A DNA stretch of 64,000 nucleotides from Stenotrophomonas maltophilia D457 (GTDB taxonomy: Bacteria; Pseudomonadota; Gammaproteobacteria; Xanthomonadales; Xanthomonadaceae): positions 3,753,001 to 3,817,000 of the forward strand of contig NC_017671.1 in the NCBI RefSeq assembly GCF_000284595.1. The letters run 5' to 3'. The notes under the pieces were generated by a model, which had not been told where the DNA came from, did not search any database, and saw only the letters and a program-made list of their open reading frames with translations. Shown in pieces: positions 51,649 to 60,487 of the stretch. Position numbers and translations under genes: made by a program. The first letter of the stretch is position 1. Each line of letters opens with the position of its first letter.

Positions 51649-52206
51649 ATGAAAGCACTGCCGAAGAAGGATTTCCCGGTCGAGCAGGCCCGCCGCTTCC
51701 TCGAACCCGGCCCGATCGTGCTGGTCAGCACGGCATGGCGCGGCCAGCGCAACCTGATGACGATGGGCTGGCACATGGTCATGGGCTTCTCGCCTTCACT
51801 GGTCGCCACCTACCTGTGGGACGCAAACCACAGCCACGCGTTGGCGCGCGGCAGCGGCGAGTGCGTGATCAACGTGCCCGGGGTGGAGCTGCTCGATACC
51901 GTGGTGGACATCGGCAACTGCAGCGGCCGCGAGGTCGACAAGTTCGCCCGTTTCGGGCTCGACGCACTGCCCGCGCGTGAGGTCGGCGCGCCACTGGTCG
52001 GCCAATGCCATTCGTGCTTCGAATGCCGCCTGTACGACGACAGCCAGGTGGCAGCGAGCAATCTGTTCATCTGGGAAATCGTGCACGCCCATGTTGCGCC
52101 CCGGCCGAAACTGCCGCGCACGGTGCATTACCGCGGCGATGGGCAGTTCATGGTGGCCGGCGCGGAAGTCTCGCGTCGACGGCGGTTCAAGCCCGACATG
52201 CTGTAA
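51649..52206 (+). CDS. Flavin reductase-like (FMN-binding split barrel) protein
   Basis: This 185-residue protein starts at the ATG at 51649 (MKALPKKDFPVEQARRFLEP). It has the flavin reductase-like domain: PGPIVLVSTAWRGQRNLMTM, the loop ECVINVPGVELLDTVVDIGN, and FECRLYDDSQVAASNLFIWE. Members bind FMN and transfer electrons from NAD(P)H or act as flavoredoxins. It is the only plus-strand gene directly before the CoA-transferase-family gene (33 bp gap), so they may be co-transcribed. The partner oxygenase, if any, is not visible. Confidence 0.88.
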   Translation: MKALPKKDFPVEQARRFLEPGPIVLVSTAWRGQRNLMTMGWHMVMGFSPSLVATYLWDANHSHALARGSGECVINVPGVELLDTVVDIGNCSGREVDKFARFGLDALPAREVGAPLVGQCHSCFECRLYDDSQVAASNLFIWEIVHAHVAPRPKLPRTVHYRGDGQFMVAGAEVSRRRRFKPDML

Positions 52207-52239
52207 TGCCCGCACTCCCCCGACGCAGGACCGCCGCGC

Positions 52240-54192
52240 ATGACCGAACACCTCACCGACCTGGACGCCGCCGTCGACTGGTTGTTTGCGCGCGTGGACG
52301 GGCCGCTGCGGATCGGGGCACCGCTGGCACTGGGCAAGCCGCATCGGCTGCTCAATGCCCTCTACGCGCGCGTCGAGCATGATCCGTCGCGGCCGCTGCA
52401 GCTGTATACCGCGCTGTCGCTGAATCCGCCGAAGGCGCGGGGCAACGGCCTGGAAGCCCGCTTCCTGGCACCGTTCGCGCAGCGCCATTTCGGCGACGAC
52501 TTCCCGCGCCTGGCCTATGCCGATGCGATCGCGCGCGACGCGTTGCCTGCACATGTGCAGGTGGAAGAGTTCTACATGCAGTCCGGCGCCCTGCTCGGGT
52601 CGCGTCAGGCGCAGTCCAGCTATACCAGCCTGAACTACACCCACGCCGCCGATGCGGTGGCGCAGCGCGCGCCACAGGTGATCGTGCAGAAAGTGGCGAT
52701 GCGCCCGAACGACCGCCGGCTTTCCCTGTCGTGCAACAACGACATCACCCAGGACACGCTGGACGCGATGACCGCGCGTGGCCTGCCGCGTCCGCTGCTG
52801 ATTGCCGAGATCGATCCCCAGTTGCCCTACCTGGGCGGCTCGGCCACGGTCGATGTCTCGTTCTTCGATCTGGTGATCACCCCACCGCCGCCGTACCCGG
52901 CGCTGTTCGGGCTGCCGCGGCAGCCGGTCGGCGATGTCGACTACGCCATCGGCCTGTACGCCAGCACGCTGGTGCGCGATGGCGGCACGCTGCAGATCGG
53001 CATCGGTACGCTGGCCGACGCGCTCAGCCATGCGCTGGTGCTGCGCCACACCGACAACGCGCGCTACCGCCGCGTGCTGCACGCGCTGGATCCGCAGCTG
53101 GCCAGCCACCCGCTGGTGCAGGAGATCGGCGGCGTGGACCCGTTCGAAGTGGGCCTGTACGGCTGCAGCGAGATGCTCAACGAAGGCTTCCGCAGGCTGG
53201 TGCAGACCGGGGTGATCAAGCGCAAGGTACACGATGACCTGGCGCTGATGCAGCGCATCGAGAACGGCAGCACGCTGTCGATCGACCACGCCACACTGGC
53301 GGCCGAAGGTGAGTACCTGCACGGCGCGTTCTACCTGGGCTCGCCGGAATTCTACGAGTGGCTGCGCACGCTGCCGGAGGACGAGTGCCGTGCGATCGGC
53401 ATGCGCCGCATCAGCGAGATCAACCAGCTGTACGGCGGCAACGAAACGCTGGAACGCCTGCAGCGCCGCCATGCGCGCTTCTTCAACTCCTGCATGATGG
53501 CCACCGCGCTGGGCGCGGCGGTGTCCGACGCGCTGGACGATGGACGCGTGGTATCCGGTGTGGGCGGCCAGTACAACTTCGTGGCGATGGCACATGCCCT
53601 GCCGGAAGCCCGCAGCGTGCTGATGTTCCGCGCCGCGCGCGATGACAAGGGCCGACGCGAATCCAACGTGCGCTGGAACTACGGGCACACCACCATTCCG
53701 CGCCACCTGCGCGACATCTACCTCAACGAATACGGCATTGCCGACCTGCGCGGACTGACCGACGAGGACTGCGTGCATGCGATGACCGCAATCACCGAGG
53801 CCCCGTTCCAGGGCGGCCTGCTGCAGCAGGCGCACGCCTCGCGCAAACTGCTGGCGGTCGCGCAACCGGATCCGCAGCGGCAGCAGCGCAATACGCCGCA
53901 GGCGCTGACAGCGGCGCTGGCCCCGTTCCGCGCCGATGGCAGCCTGCCGGACTATCCGCTGGGCAGTGACTTCAACGAGATCGAGCAGGTGCTGGTGAAA
54001 GCGCTGGCGTGGCTGAAGGCCAATACGCAGACCCGCGGCGACAAGCTGCGTACCGTCTGGGCAGCACTACGGCAACCGGCCGGCGACGGCGATGCGGTGT
54101 ACCTGCAGCGCATGGGCCTGCAGGCACCGAAGGATTTCGTCGAACGCCTGGACGCGCGCCTGCTGCGGCTGGCGCTGGCGCGCACCGCCTGA
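52240..54192 (+). CDS. Acetyl-CoA hydrolase/transferase family protein
   Basis: This 650-residue protein belongs to the acetyl-CoA hydrolase/transferase family, which exchanges or hydrolyses CoA thioesters through a glutamyl-CoA intermediate. The N-terminal half (to about residue 370) is longer than in typical 430-500 residue members. The C-terminal domain shows SGVGGQYNFVAMAHALPEAR and YGHTTIPRHLRDIYLNEYGI followed by ADLRGLTDEDCVHAMTAITE. The likely active-site loop is in GVGGQ. Substrates are not evident. Its stop codon lies at the edge of the palindrome at 54191, which may serve as terminator. Confidence 0.88.
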   Translation: MTEHLTDLDAAVDWLFARVDGPLRIGAPLALGKPHRLLNALYARVEHDPSRPLQLYTALSLNPPKARGNGLEARFLAPFAQRHFGDDFPRLAYADAIARDALPAHVQVEEFYMQSGALLGSRQAQSSYTSLNYTHAADAVAQRAPQVIVQKVAMRPNDRRLSLSCNNDITQDTLDAMTARGLPRPLLIAEIDPQLPYLGGSATVDVSFFDLVITPPPPYPALFGLPRQPVGDVDYAIGLYASTLVRDGGTLQIGIGTLADALSHALVLRHTDNARYRRVLHALDPQLASHPLVQEIGGVDPFEVGLYGCSEMLNEGFRRLVQTGVIKRKVHDDLALMQRIENGSTLSIDHATLAAEGEYLHGAFYLGSPEFYEWLRTLPEDECRAIGMRRISEINQLYGGNETLERLQRRHARFFNSCMMATALGAAVSDALDDGRVVSGVGGQYNFVAMAHALPEARSVLMFRAARDDKGRRESNVRWNYGHTTIPRHLRDIYLNEYGIADLRGLTDEDCVHAMTAITEAPFQGGLLQQAHASRKLLAVAQPDPQRQQRNTPQALTAALAPFRADGSLPDYPLGSDFNEIEQVLVKALAWLKANTQTRGDKLRTVWAALRQPAGDGDAVYLQRMGLQAPKDFVERLDARLLRLALARTA

Positions 54193-54260
54193 GAAAAGGG
54201 GACGGAGGGGATTAAGTCGTTTGTGCACAAACGACTTAATCCCCTCCGTCCCCTTTTCTC
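54191..54260. repeat. 70-bp perfect palindrome flanking higBA (left copy)
   Basis: GAGAAAAGGGGACGGAGGGG and ATTAAGTCGTTTGTGC are followed by their exact complement, ending CCCCTTTTCTC. The centre is TTTGTGCACAAA with no loop, so the whole 70 bp is one perfect inverted repeat. A copy that shares the central 56 bp or so lies at 55055-55123. The TGA of the upstream gene overlaps its first bases. Confidence 0.92.
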
Positions 54261-54279
54261 ATCCATGCATGGCGCGGAT

Positions 54280-54585
54280 CTACTGACCAATCCTTACTGC
54301 TTCCTCAAGATACAGGCGGGCAATCGGTGGATGCGCTCGATGCTCGACCTGCCACAGATCATATGCCGCCTGCATCGCCAGCCACATGCGGGCATTGCCC
54401 AGACCTGCAAGTTCAAGACGGTACGCGAGTTCCGCGGAGATACCGGCGTGCCCGTTGATGATGGTCGACAGCTGTCCGCGCGAATAGCCAAGATGCTGCG
54501 CCAACGCACTGATCGACATGCTGATCGCCGGCAGGATGTCTTCGCGCAGCGATTCTCCGGGATGCGGCGGATCATGCAACGGCAT
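54280..54585 (-). CDS. higA: HigA-family antitoxin
   Basis: This 101-residue protein is an XRE-type helix-turn-helix antitoxin of the HigA/VapI family. It starts MPLHDPPHPGESLREDILPA at 54585; the helix-turn-helix is ISALAQHLGYSRGQLSTIIN, and the C-terminal helices MWLAMQAAYDLWQVEH complete the dimer interface. PPHPGE is the family N-terminal hallmark. The gene follows higB by 11 bp, the toxin-first order typical of hig modules. It binds and neutralises HigB and represses the operon. Confidence 0.94.
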   Translation of the reverse strand: MPLHDPPHPGESLREDILPAISMSISALAQHLGYSRGQLSTIINGHAGISAELAYRLELAGLGNARMWLAMQAAYDLWQVEHRAHPPIARLYLEEAVRIGQ

Positions 54586-54596
54586 CGAGCAGCCTC

Positions 54597-54875
54597 TTAG
54601 TGGTAGTCAAGGTAATCGACCAGTTCAACGTCAAGCCCACGAAAGCGGAACACCAATCGCCAACTCGCCGAGACACTTACAGCCCAGTAGCCGCTATAGC
54701 TTCCGCGCAGGGGGTGCAGGCGATTTCCGGGAAGCCCCATGTCCCCAGGCAGCCGGGCCTGATCCAGCTGCAGAAGCAAACGCCGCAACCGAGCCACATG
54801 ATCGGCACGGACTCCGGAAATGTCGCCCCGCTCATAGAGCGCCTTCAGGCCCTTGTGCCTGAAGCTGACGATCAT
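54597..54875 (-). CDS. higB: HigB-family RelE-like toxin
   Basis: This 92-residue protein starts at the ATG at 54875 (MIVSFRHKGLKALYERGDIS); a TTG three codons upstream is less likely. It belongs to the RelE/HigB superfamily of ribosome-dependent mRNA endonucleases: RGDISGVRADHVARLRRLL, LPGNRLHPLRGSYSGYWAVS and SASWRLVFRFRGLDVELVDY are family blocks, with the C-terminal YLDYH typical of the HigB group. Length is normal. Both genes and their operator lie between two near-identical palindromes. Confidence 0.94.
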   Translation of the reverse strand: MIVSFRHKGLKALYERGDISGVRADHVARLRRLLLQLDQARLPGDMGLPGNRLHPLRGSYSGYWAVSVSASWRLVFRFRGLDVELVDYLDYH

Positions 54876-54884
54876 GCAGCGCAA

Positions 54885-54905
54885 GTGTAAGGCATGACCT
54901 TACAC
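54885..54905. promoter_or_regulatory. Likely HigA operator
   Basis: GTGTAAGG-CATGA-CCTTACAC is a 21-bp dyad with perfect 8-bp arms, ten bases upstream of the higB start codon. Its place at the expected -10 region fits autorepression by HigA. Assignment is by position and symmetry. Confidence 0.65.
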
Positions 54906-55054
54906 CCCGCAAATCCACCGTGGTTTTCTGCGCCGCGCTTCTTATCCATGCCTACTTCTGAGGGTTCCTCGGCAGGTCCTCTTTTCGCAGAGAACGCAGG
55001 TCAGATGAAGAGGCCAACGCGACGCCGGGACCGTCGGGTGGAACATGCCGGACA

Positions 55055-55123
55055 AAGAAATAGGGACGGAGGGGATTAAGTCGTTTGTGCACAAACGACT
55101 TAATCCCCTCCGTCCCCTTTTTC
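55055..55123. repeat. Perfect palindrome flanking higBA (right copy)
   Basis: The central part, AGGGACGGAGGGGATTAAGT through ACTTAATCCCCTCCGTCCCT, is the same as in the left copy at 54191-54260; only the outermost bases (AAAT versus TTTTTCC) differ. The region between the two copies (about 800 bp) holds higA, higB and about 150 bp without a gene (54906-55054). Confidence 0.9.
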
Positions 55124-55135
55124 CTGCGGCAAAGA

Positions 55136-55159
55136 AAAGGCCGGCGTGCGCCGGCCTTT
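55136..55159 (-). terminator. Intrinsic terminator after tkt
   Basis: AAAGGCCGGC and GCCGGCCTTT pair around GTGC. On the minus strand the stem is followed by TTTTCTTTG. It lies 22 bp downstream of the tkt stop codon. Confidence 0.85.
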
Positions 55160-55181
55160 CCTCATTACGTCGCGATGCTGC

Positions 55182-57179
55182 TTACAGCGCCTTGGCGGCT
55201 TCCACCACGTGCGCGGTGGTGATGCCGAAGTGCTTGTACAGCTGGTCGGCCGGGGCCGAGGCACCGAAGGTGTCGATACCGATCACGGCACCGTCCAGGC
55301 CGACGAACTGGCGCCAGAAGCCGGTGACACCGGCTTCCACAGCCACGCGCTTGCGCACCGCGTTCGGCAGCACCGATTCACGGTAGGCCGCATCCTGGCG
55401 CAGGAACACGTCGGTGGACGGCATCGAAACCACGCGGGTCTTGAGACCAGCCGCGTCCAGCTGGGCCTTGGCTTCGGTGGCCAGCGAGACTTCCGAACCG
55501 GTGGCGATCAGGATCACATCCGGGGTACCGGCGGCATCGGCCAGCACGTAACCGCCGCGCTCGATCTGCGCGATCTGCTCGGCGCTGCGCGGCTGGTGCG
55601 GCAGGTTCTGGCGGCTGAACACCAGGCAGCTCGGGCCGTCCTGGCGGGTGATCGCGGCCTTCCAGCTCACCGCCGACTCGACCGCATCGCACGGACGCCA
55701 CACGTCGTTGTTCGGGATGTAGCGCAGCGAGGCCAGGTGCTCCACCGGCTGGTGGGTCGGGCCGTCTTCGCCCAGGCCGATCGAGTCGTGGGTGTAGACG
55801 TGGATGGCGTGCGCCGGGATCAGCGCGCTCATGCGCACGCCATTGCGGGCGTAATCGCTGAACACCAGGAAGGTGGCGTCGAACGGAATGAAGCCACCGT
55901 GCAGGGCCAGGCCGTTGGCAATGGCGGTCATGCCGAACTCGCGCACGCCGTAGTACACGTAGTTGGCGTTGGCGTCGTCGCTGGCAACCGATTTGCTGCC
56001 CTTCCAGAGGGTCAGGTTGGAGTGCGCCAGGTCGGCCGAGCCGCCGACGATTTCCGGCAGCAGCGGGGCATAGGCTTCGATGGCCAGCTGCGAGGCCTTG
56101 CGCGAGGCGATCGTCGGGCCTTCCGCGGCCACCTGGGCGATGTACGCATCGGCCTTGGCAACGAAGTCGGCCGGCAGTTCGCCATGCGAGCGGCGGGTCA
56201 GTTCGGCTGCTTCAGCCGGGTACTGGCTGGCGTACTTGTCGAACAGCTGTTCCCACTCGGCCTGACGCAGGGTGCCGGCGCCATTGGCGCGCCAGCCGTC
56301 GTAGATCGCCTGCGGGATCTCGAACGGACCGTATTCCCAGCCCAGCTGCTTGCGGGTGGCTTCCAGCTCGTCCTTGCCCAGCGGTGCGCCGTGGCTGGAT
56401 TCCTTGCCCGCCTTGTTCGGCGAACCAAACCCGATGGTGGTGCGGCAGCAGATCAGGGTCGGCTTGTCGCTCTGCGACAGCGCGGCCTCGATGCCGGCCT
56501 TGATGCTGTCCGGGTCATGGCCATCGACGTCGCGGACCACGTTCCAGCCATAGGCCTCGAAACGCTCCGGGGTGTTGTCGGTGAACCAGCCCTCGACGTT
56601 GCCGTCGATGGAGATGTGGTTGTTGTCCCAGAAGCAGACCAGCTTGTGCAGGCCCCAGGTGCCGGCCAGCGAAGCGGCTTCATGCGACACGCCTTCCATC
56701 AGGCAGCCATCGCCCATGAACACCCAGGTGCGGTGGTCGACCACTTCCAGCTCCGGACGGTTGAAGCGCTGTGCCAGCAGCTTCTCGGCCAGGGCGAAGC
56801 CCACGGCGTTGGCGAAACCCTGGCCCAGCGGGCCGGTGGTGGTCTCCACGCCCGGGGTCTCGTGGCGTTCCGGGTGACCGGCGGTGTGGCTGCCCAGCTG
56901 GCGGAACAGCTTCAGCTGCTCGATCGGCAGGTCGTAGCCGCTCAGGTGCAGCAGCGCGTACTGCAGCATCGAACCGTGGCCGTTGGACAGCACGAAACGG
57001 TCGCGGTTGAACCAGTGCGGGTTGCTCGGGTTATGGCGGAGGTAGTCGTTCCAGAGGACTTCGGCGATGTCGGCCATGCCCATGGGCATGCCGGGGTGGC
57101 CGGACTTTGCGGTTTCAACCGCATCGGCGGCAAGGAAGCGGATGGCGTTGGCCAACTGGCGACGGGTAGGCTGCGTCAT
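55182..57179 (-). CDS. tkt: Transketolase
   Basis: This 665-residue thiamine-diphosphate enzyme moves two-carbon units in the pentose phosphate pathway. It starts [20 protein letters not shown] at 57179. The N-terminal domain has [18 protein letters not shown], the ThDP motif [19 protein letters not shown] with [11 protein letters not shown], and the middle domain shows [20 protein letters not shown] and [20 protein letters not shown]. The C-terminal domain follows. Length is the family norm. It lies in the order tkt-gapA-pgk-pyk-aldolase along the minus strand, although unrelated genes lie between. Confidence 0.97.
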   Translation of the reverse strand: MTQPTRRQLANAIRFLAADAVETAKSGHPGMPMGMADIAEVLWNDYLRHNPSNPHWFNRDRFVLSNGHGSMLQYALLHLSGYDLPIEQLKLFRQLGSHTAGHPERHETPGVETTTGPLGQGFANAVGFALAEKLLAQRFNRPELEVVDHRTWVFMGDGCLMEGVSHEAASLAGTWGLHKLVCFWDNNHISIDGNVEGWFTDNTPERFEAYGWNVVRDVDGHDPDSIKAGIEAALSQSDKPTLICCRTTIGFGSPNKAGKESSHGAPLGKDELEATRKQLGWEYGPFEIPQAIYDGWRANGAGTLRQAEWEQLFDKYASQYPAEAAELTRRSHGELPADFVAKADAYIAQVAAEGPTIASRKASQLAIEAYAPLLPEIVGGSADLAHSNLTLWKGSKSVASDDANANYVYYGVREFGMTAIANGLALHGGFIPFDATFLVFSDYARNGVRMSALIPAHAIHVYTHDSIGLGEDGPTHQPVEHLASLRYIPNNDVWRPCDAVESAVSWKAAITRQDGPSCLVFSRQNLPHQPRSAEQIAQIERGGYVLADAAGTPDVILIATGSEVSLATEAKAQLDAAGLKTRVVSMPSTDVFLRQDAAYRESVLPNAVRKRVAVEAGVTGFWRQFVGLDGAVIGIDTFGASAPADQLYKHFGITTAHVVEAAKAL

Positions 57180-57326
57180 GGTTCTGTCGGAATCGGGAGG
57201 CGGCCGCGGACGTGCGGGCGGCCTATTGTCCCATAGTCGCCGGGCGGGGGGTCAGTTCACCTTGCCCGGTCGTGCCGGCCGCTGGCCCGCAAGGACGTGA
57301 TCTCCGCCGGATTCCGCATGTGAAAA

Positions 57327-57366
57327 GAGGCCGGAGCCCTTTCCCTGCGGAAAGGAATCCGACCCC
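57327..57366. repeat. GGGGTCAGA-type palindrome (degenerate)
   Basis: GAGGCCGGAGCCCTTTCCC pairs with GGAAAGGAATCCGACCCC. The outer GGGGTCAGA has changed to GAGGCCGGA, so the stem carries several mismatches. It lies between tkt and the symporter gene, next to the symporter stop codon. Confidence 0.75.
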
Positions 57367-57394
57367 GATCAGGTCGCCAGCAGTGGCGTTGGAC

Positions 57395-58714
57395 TCAGTC
57401 CTGCTGCGGACCCAGGGCCGGGCCATCGTGCGACTCGCCCTTGGCCACCAGCGTGGTCAGGGCCAGGTCGCCGGTCACGTTCAGCGCGGTACGGCACATG
57501 TCCAGGAAGTGATTCACGCCCAGGATCAGGCCGATGCCCAGCGGATTCACACCGACCATCGCGCAGATCATCGCCACCACCGGCAGCGATCCCGACGGCA
57601 CGCCGGCGGTACCGATGCCACCGAGGATGCAGACCGCCATCACCATGATCTGCTGGCCGATGCTCAGGTCCACGCCGAAGAACTGGGCCAGGAAGATCAC
57701 CGTCACACCCTCGAACAGCGCGGTGCCGTTCTGGTTGGCGGTGGCACCCACGGTCAGCACGAAGCGCGACACGCGCTGCGGCAAGCCCATCTGGTCGGCC
57801 ACGCGCAGCGCGGTCGGCAGGGTGGCATTGCTGGAGGCGGTGGAGAACGCCATCACCGTTGCTTCCTGGGTATCGCGGAAGAACGACAGCGGCGAGCGGC
57901 CGGACAGCCACACCGCGGTACCGTAGGTCACGATCATGTGCAGGCCCAGCGCCAGCACCACCACGCCCACATAGGCACCCAGGCGGATGATCAGCTCGAA
58001 GCCGAACAGCGCGGCCAGGTTGAACATGAAGCAGGCCACCGCATAAGGGGCCAGGCGGATGACCAGGTTGATCAGGGTCATCGAGATTTCGAACACGCCT
58101 TCGATGGCGCGGCGCAGCGGGGCAACCTTTTCATTGTCGGTCAGCACCATGCCGATGCCGAACATCAGCGCGAAGAACATCAGCGACAGGATCGCGCCGT
58201 TGTCCGACGCGGCCTGCAGCACGTTGCTCGGCACGATCGACAGCAGCATGTCCATGCCCTTCGGCGTGCCGTGGATGCCAGCGACGATTTCCTTGCTGCG
58301 CTCGGCGTTCTCCGAGAGCATCAGTGCCGCAGTCTGCGGATCGACGCCCGCGCCCGGCTTGAGCAGGTTGACCAGCACCAGGCCGATGCCCACCGCGATG
58401 CCGGACAGCAGCACGGTGTAGGCCAGGGTCTTCCAGCCGATGCGGCCGAGGGCGCGGATGTCGCCCATCTCCGACACGCCCATGATCAGCGCCGAGAAGA
58501 TCAGCGGCACGATCAGCATGAAGATCAGGTTGAGGAACAGGCCCGACGCCGGGGTCGTGACGTAGTCCATTACCCACTTGGCACCAGCCTGCAGACCATC
58601 GACGCTGCCGCCCAGGGCGTGCACGATCAGTCCCAGGACCAGGCCGATCGCAAAGCCGATGCCCATCTTCCAATGCAGGGGCAACTTCTTCTTGTCGGCA
58701 GCAGCTGCTGTCAT
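57395..58714 (-). CDS. Dicarboxylate/amino acid:cation symporter (DAACS family)
   Basis: This 439-residue inner-membrane transporter starts MTAAAADKKKLPLHWKMGIG at 58714. DAACS proteins import glutamate, aspartate or C4-dicarboxylates with Na+ or H+. The serine-rich re-entrant loop is AFSTASSNATLPTALRVADQ; the NMDGT-like motif is NQNGTALFEGVTVIFLAQFF, where NQNGT replaces NMDGT; and GVPSGSLPVVAMICAMVGVN is the second hairpin loop. Eight membrane segments are expected. The NQNGT variant, lacking the Asp, suggests altered cation coupling or a neutral/other substrate; this needs testing and is inferred. Confidence 0.92.
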   Translation of the reverse strand: MTAAAADKKKLPLHWKMGIGFAIGLVLGLIVHALGGSVDGLQAGAKWVMDYVTTPASGLFLNLIFMLIVPLIFSALIMGVSEMGDIRALGRIGWKTLAYTVLLSGIAVGIGLVLVNLLKPGAGVDPQTAALMLSENAERSKEIVAGIHGTPKGMDMLLSIVPSNVLQAASDNGAILSLMFFALMFGIGMVLTDNEKVAPLRRAIEGVFEISMTLINLVIRLAPYAVACFMFNLAALFGFELIIRLGAYVGVVVLALGLHMIVTYGTAVWLSGRSPLSFFRDTQEATVMAFSTASSNATLPTALRVADQMGLPQRVSRFVLTVGATANQNGTALFEGVTVIFLAQFFGVDLSIGQQIMVMAVCILGGIGTAGVPSGSLPVVAMICAMVGVNPLGIGLILGVNHFLDMCRTALNVTGDLALTTLVAKGESHDGPALGPQQD

Positions 58715-58771
58715 ACGCGGGTTTCCTCGAAAAATGAATGCACTCTAACAAAGCGCGCAAGCGGCGCCGGT

Positions 58772-60487
58772 TCAGGTTCGCCGCGGCGGATACAGCGGCG
58801 CCAGGTCAGTGTCGGCGGTGCCCACAGCCGCCGCCCAGTGCGGTCCGTCACGGAAGACCTCGCGCAGGCGCGTGCGCAGCGGCGCCAGATCCCCCTGCCC
58901 GCCCCACCGCGCCTGCTGCAGGTCCTGCAGCACCTGACGCTGGGCTGCATCCCCAAGCCGCGCGATGACCTGCTCGATGCGTTCCACACCAGCCATCGCA
59001 CACAGCTGTGCTTCCACCTGGTCGAAGCCCTCGCCATCCAGCGCGCGGCGCAGTTCTGCCAGGCCGGCACGCCCGCCCGCCACAGTCGGCACAGAGGGCT
59101 TGCCCGCTACAGGCGCCACTGCGCGCGGGCGCCGACCTCGCTGCCAGCCCCACAGGAGAGTCAGCAGCCACAGCAACGCCAGGCCGATGGCCGCCGCCAT
59201 CCACGGCCACGGACGCCCGGACAGGCCGCTGGCACGCGGATCGGTCGCGGCGATGCGGCTGTCCTGGCCATCGGCGCCCGGCAGCGCGGCATCGGTGTCG
59301 ATCGGCGGCAATGGCGCCGGTGAGGCAGTGCCGGTGCCGGTGCCGGCCGCGACGGCCAGCGTCAGGTCCGGCAGCTTCGCCTCCTGCGCCCTGCCGTTAC
59401 GCACATCCCACCAGGGCAGGCGCGGCCCCGGCACCACCAGCGAACCCGGCTGGCGCGGCACGATCGAATAGCGGCGGGTGATCTTCAGGCGCGGCGTGCT
59501 GCCGTTGAAGGTCTCTTCGTACTGTGCCGGTTCGGCGAACACCTGCGCATTGGTGCCGACATCCGGCACCGGCAGGTCGGTGAACTGCGCGCGCGTCGCG
59601 CCTTCGGCAACCGCTTCGACCACCACGTTGGCGGCCTCACCGGTGCGGGCACTGGTCGGCGCACTGGTGTAGCGCAGCTGCAGGCTCTGCAGTGGCAGCC
59701 ACGGCTGCGGGGCCTGCGCCGGCTGTGCCTGCACCTGCAGCGTGCGGTCTGCGCCGGTGGCATTCATGCGGCCATCGCCACCGCCGAAGAAGTCGTCGAA
59801 GAAGCCACCCGCACTGCGCCCACTGAAACGGGCACCGGCCAGGCGCAACGCGCCGCTGCGCTCGGGGATCAGCAGGAAACGCCGTTCGACCACGTTGTAG
59901 CGGCGCCCGTTGACCTGGCGTACATCGGTGCGGTCGTCGCCCACACGCTGCAACGACGCGCCCGCCGGGGTATCCAGCACCAGCTCGCCGGAGGCCAGCT
60001 GCGAGGCGAAGTACAGCCGCACCACCACGCCCACGCTCTGCTGCACATACGGCGTATCGTCATCGACAACGGTTTCGATGAAGGCCATCGCATTGCTGTC
60101 GGGCCCCGCCACGGCCGCCGCATCGACCTGCAGCGTCAGCGGTGCGGTGCGCACACTGCCCACCTGCAGGCCCGGTACCACCAGCGCACCACTACGTCGT
60201 GGTGTCAGCGCCACGCCATACAGGTTGCGCTGCTGCATGCTGCCATTGCTCCATTCCACCTGGCGGCTGCTGGTCTGCCCGCTCAGGTCGAAGTCGGTGC
60301 GCAATGGCGTGAAGTCAGGGGCGCCCTGGTCGCTCTCGACATTGAGCGTGACCGTGTCGCCCATCGCGATGCGGTCGCGGTCCAGCCACGCGCGCGGCTG
60401 CGCCCAGGCCAGCAGCGGCAGCCACAACAGCAGCGCCGCCAGTACCTGTCGAGGCCAGTGCCCGTGCATGTTGATCGACCGCGTCAT
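58772..60487 (-). CDS. BatD-family protein of the Bat operon
   Basis: This 571-residue protein has a signal peptide (residues 1-29 with the first in-frame ATG; MHGHWPRQVLAALLLWLPLL), several beta-sandwich repeats (GDTVTLNVESDQGAPDFTPL; LVVPGLQVGSVRTAPLTLQV), a C-terminal membrane helix (MAAAIGLALLWLLTLLWGWQ) and a helical cytoplasmic tail. This is the BatD (oxygen tolerance) layout. It is the last gene of the operon; its start overlaps the stop of the VWA-TPR gene (ATGA). Bat proteins are linked to stress tolerance and envelope maintenance, but the precise activity is unknown. Confidence 0.9.
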   Translation of the reverse strand: MTRSINMHGHWPRQVLAALLLWLPLLAWAQPRAWLDRDRIAMGDTVTLNVESDQGAPDFTPLRTDFDLSGQTSSRQVEWSNGSMQQRNLYGVALTPRRSGALVVPGLQVGSVRTAPLTLQVDAAAVAGPDSNAMAFIETVVDDDTPYVQQSVGVVVRLYFASQLASGELVLDTPAGASLQRVGDDRTDVRQVNGRRYNVVERRFLLIPERSGALRLAGARFSGRSAGGFFDDFFGGGDGRMNATGADRTLQVQAQPAQAPQPWLPLQSLQLRYTSAPTSARTGEAANVVVEAVAEGATRAQFTDLPVPDVGTNAQVFAEPAQYEETFNGSTPRLKITRRYSIVPRQPGSLVVPGPRLPWWDVRNGRAQEAKLPDLTLAVAAGTGTGTASPAPLPPIDTDAALPGADGQDSRIAATDPRASGLSGRPWPWMAAAIGLALLWLLTLLWGWQRGRRPRAVAPVAGKPSVPTVAGGRAGLAELRRALDGEGFDQVEAQLCAMAGVERIEQVIARLGDAAQRQVLQDLQQARWGGQGDLAPLRTRLREVFRDGPHWAAAVGTADTDLAPLYPPRRT

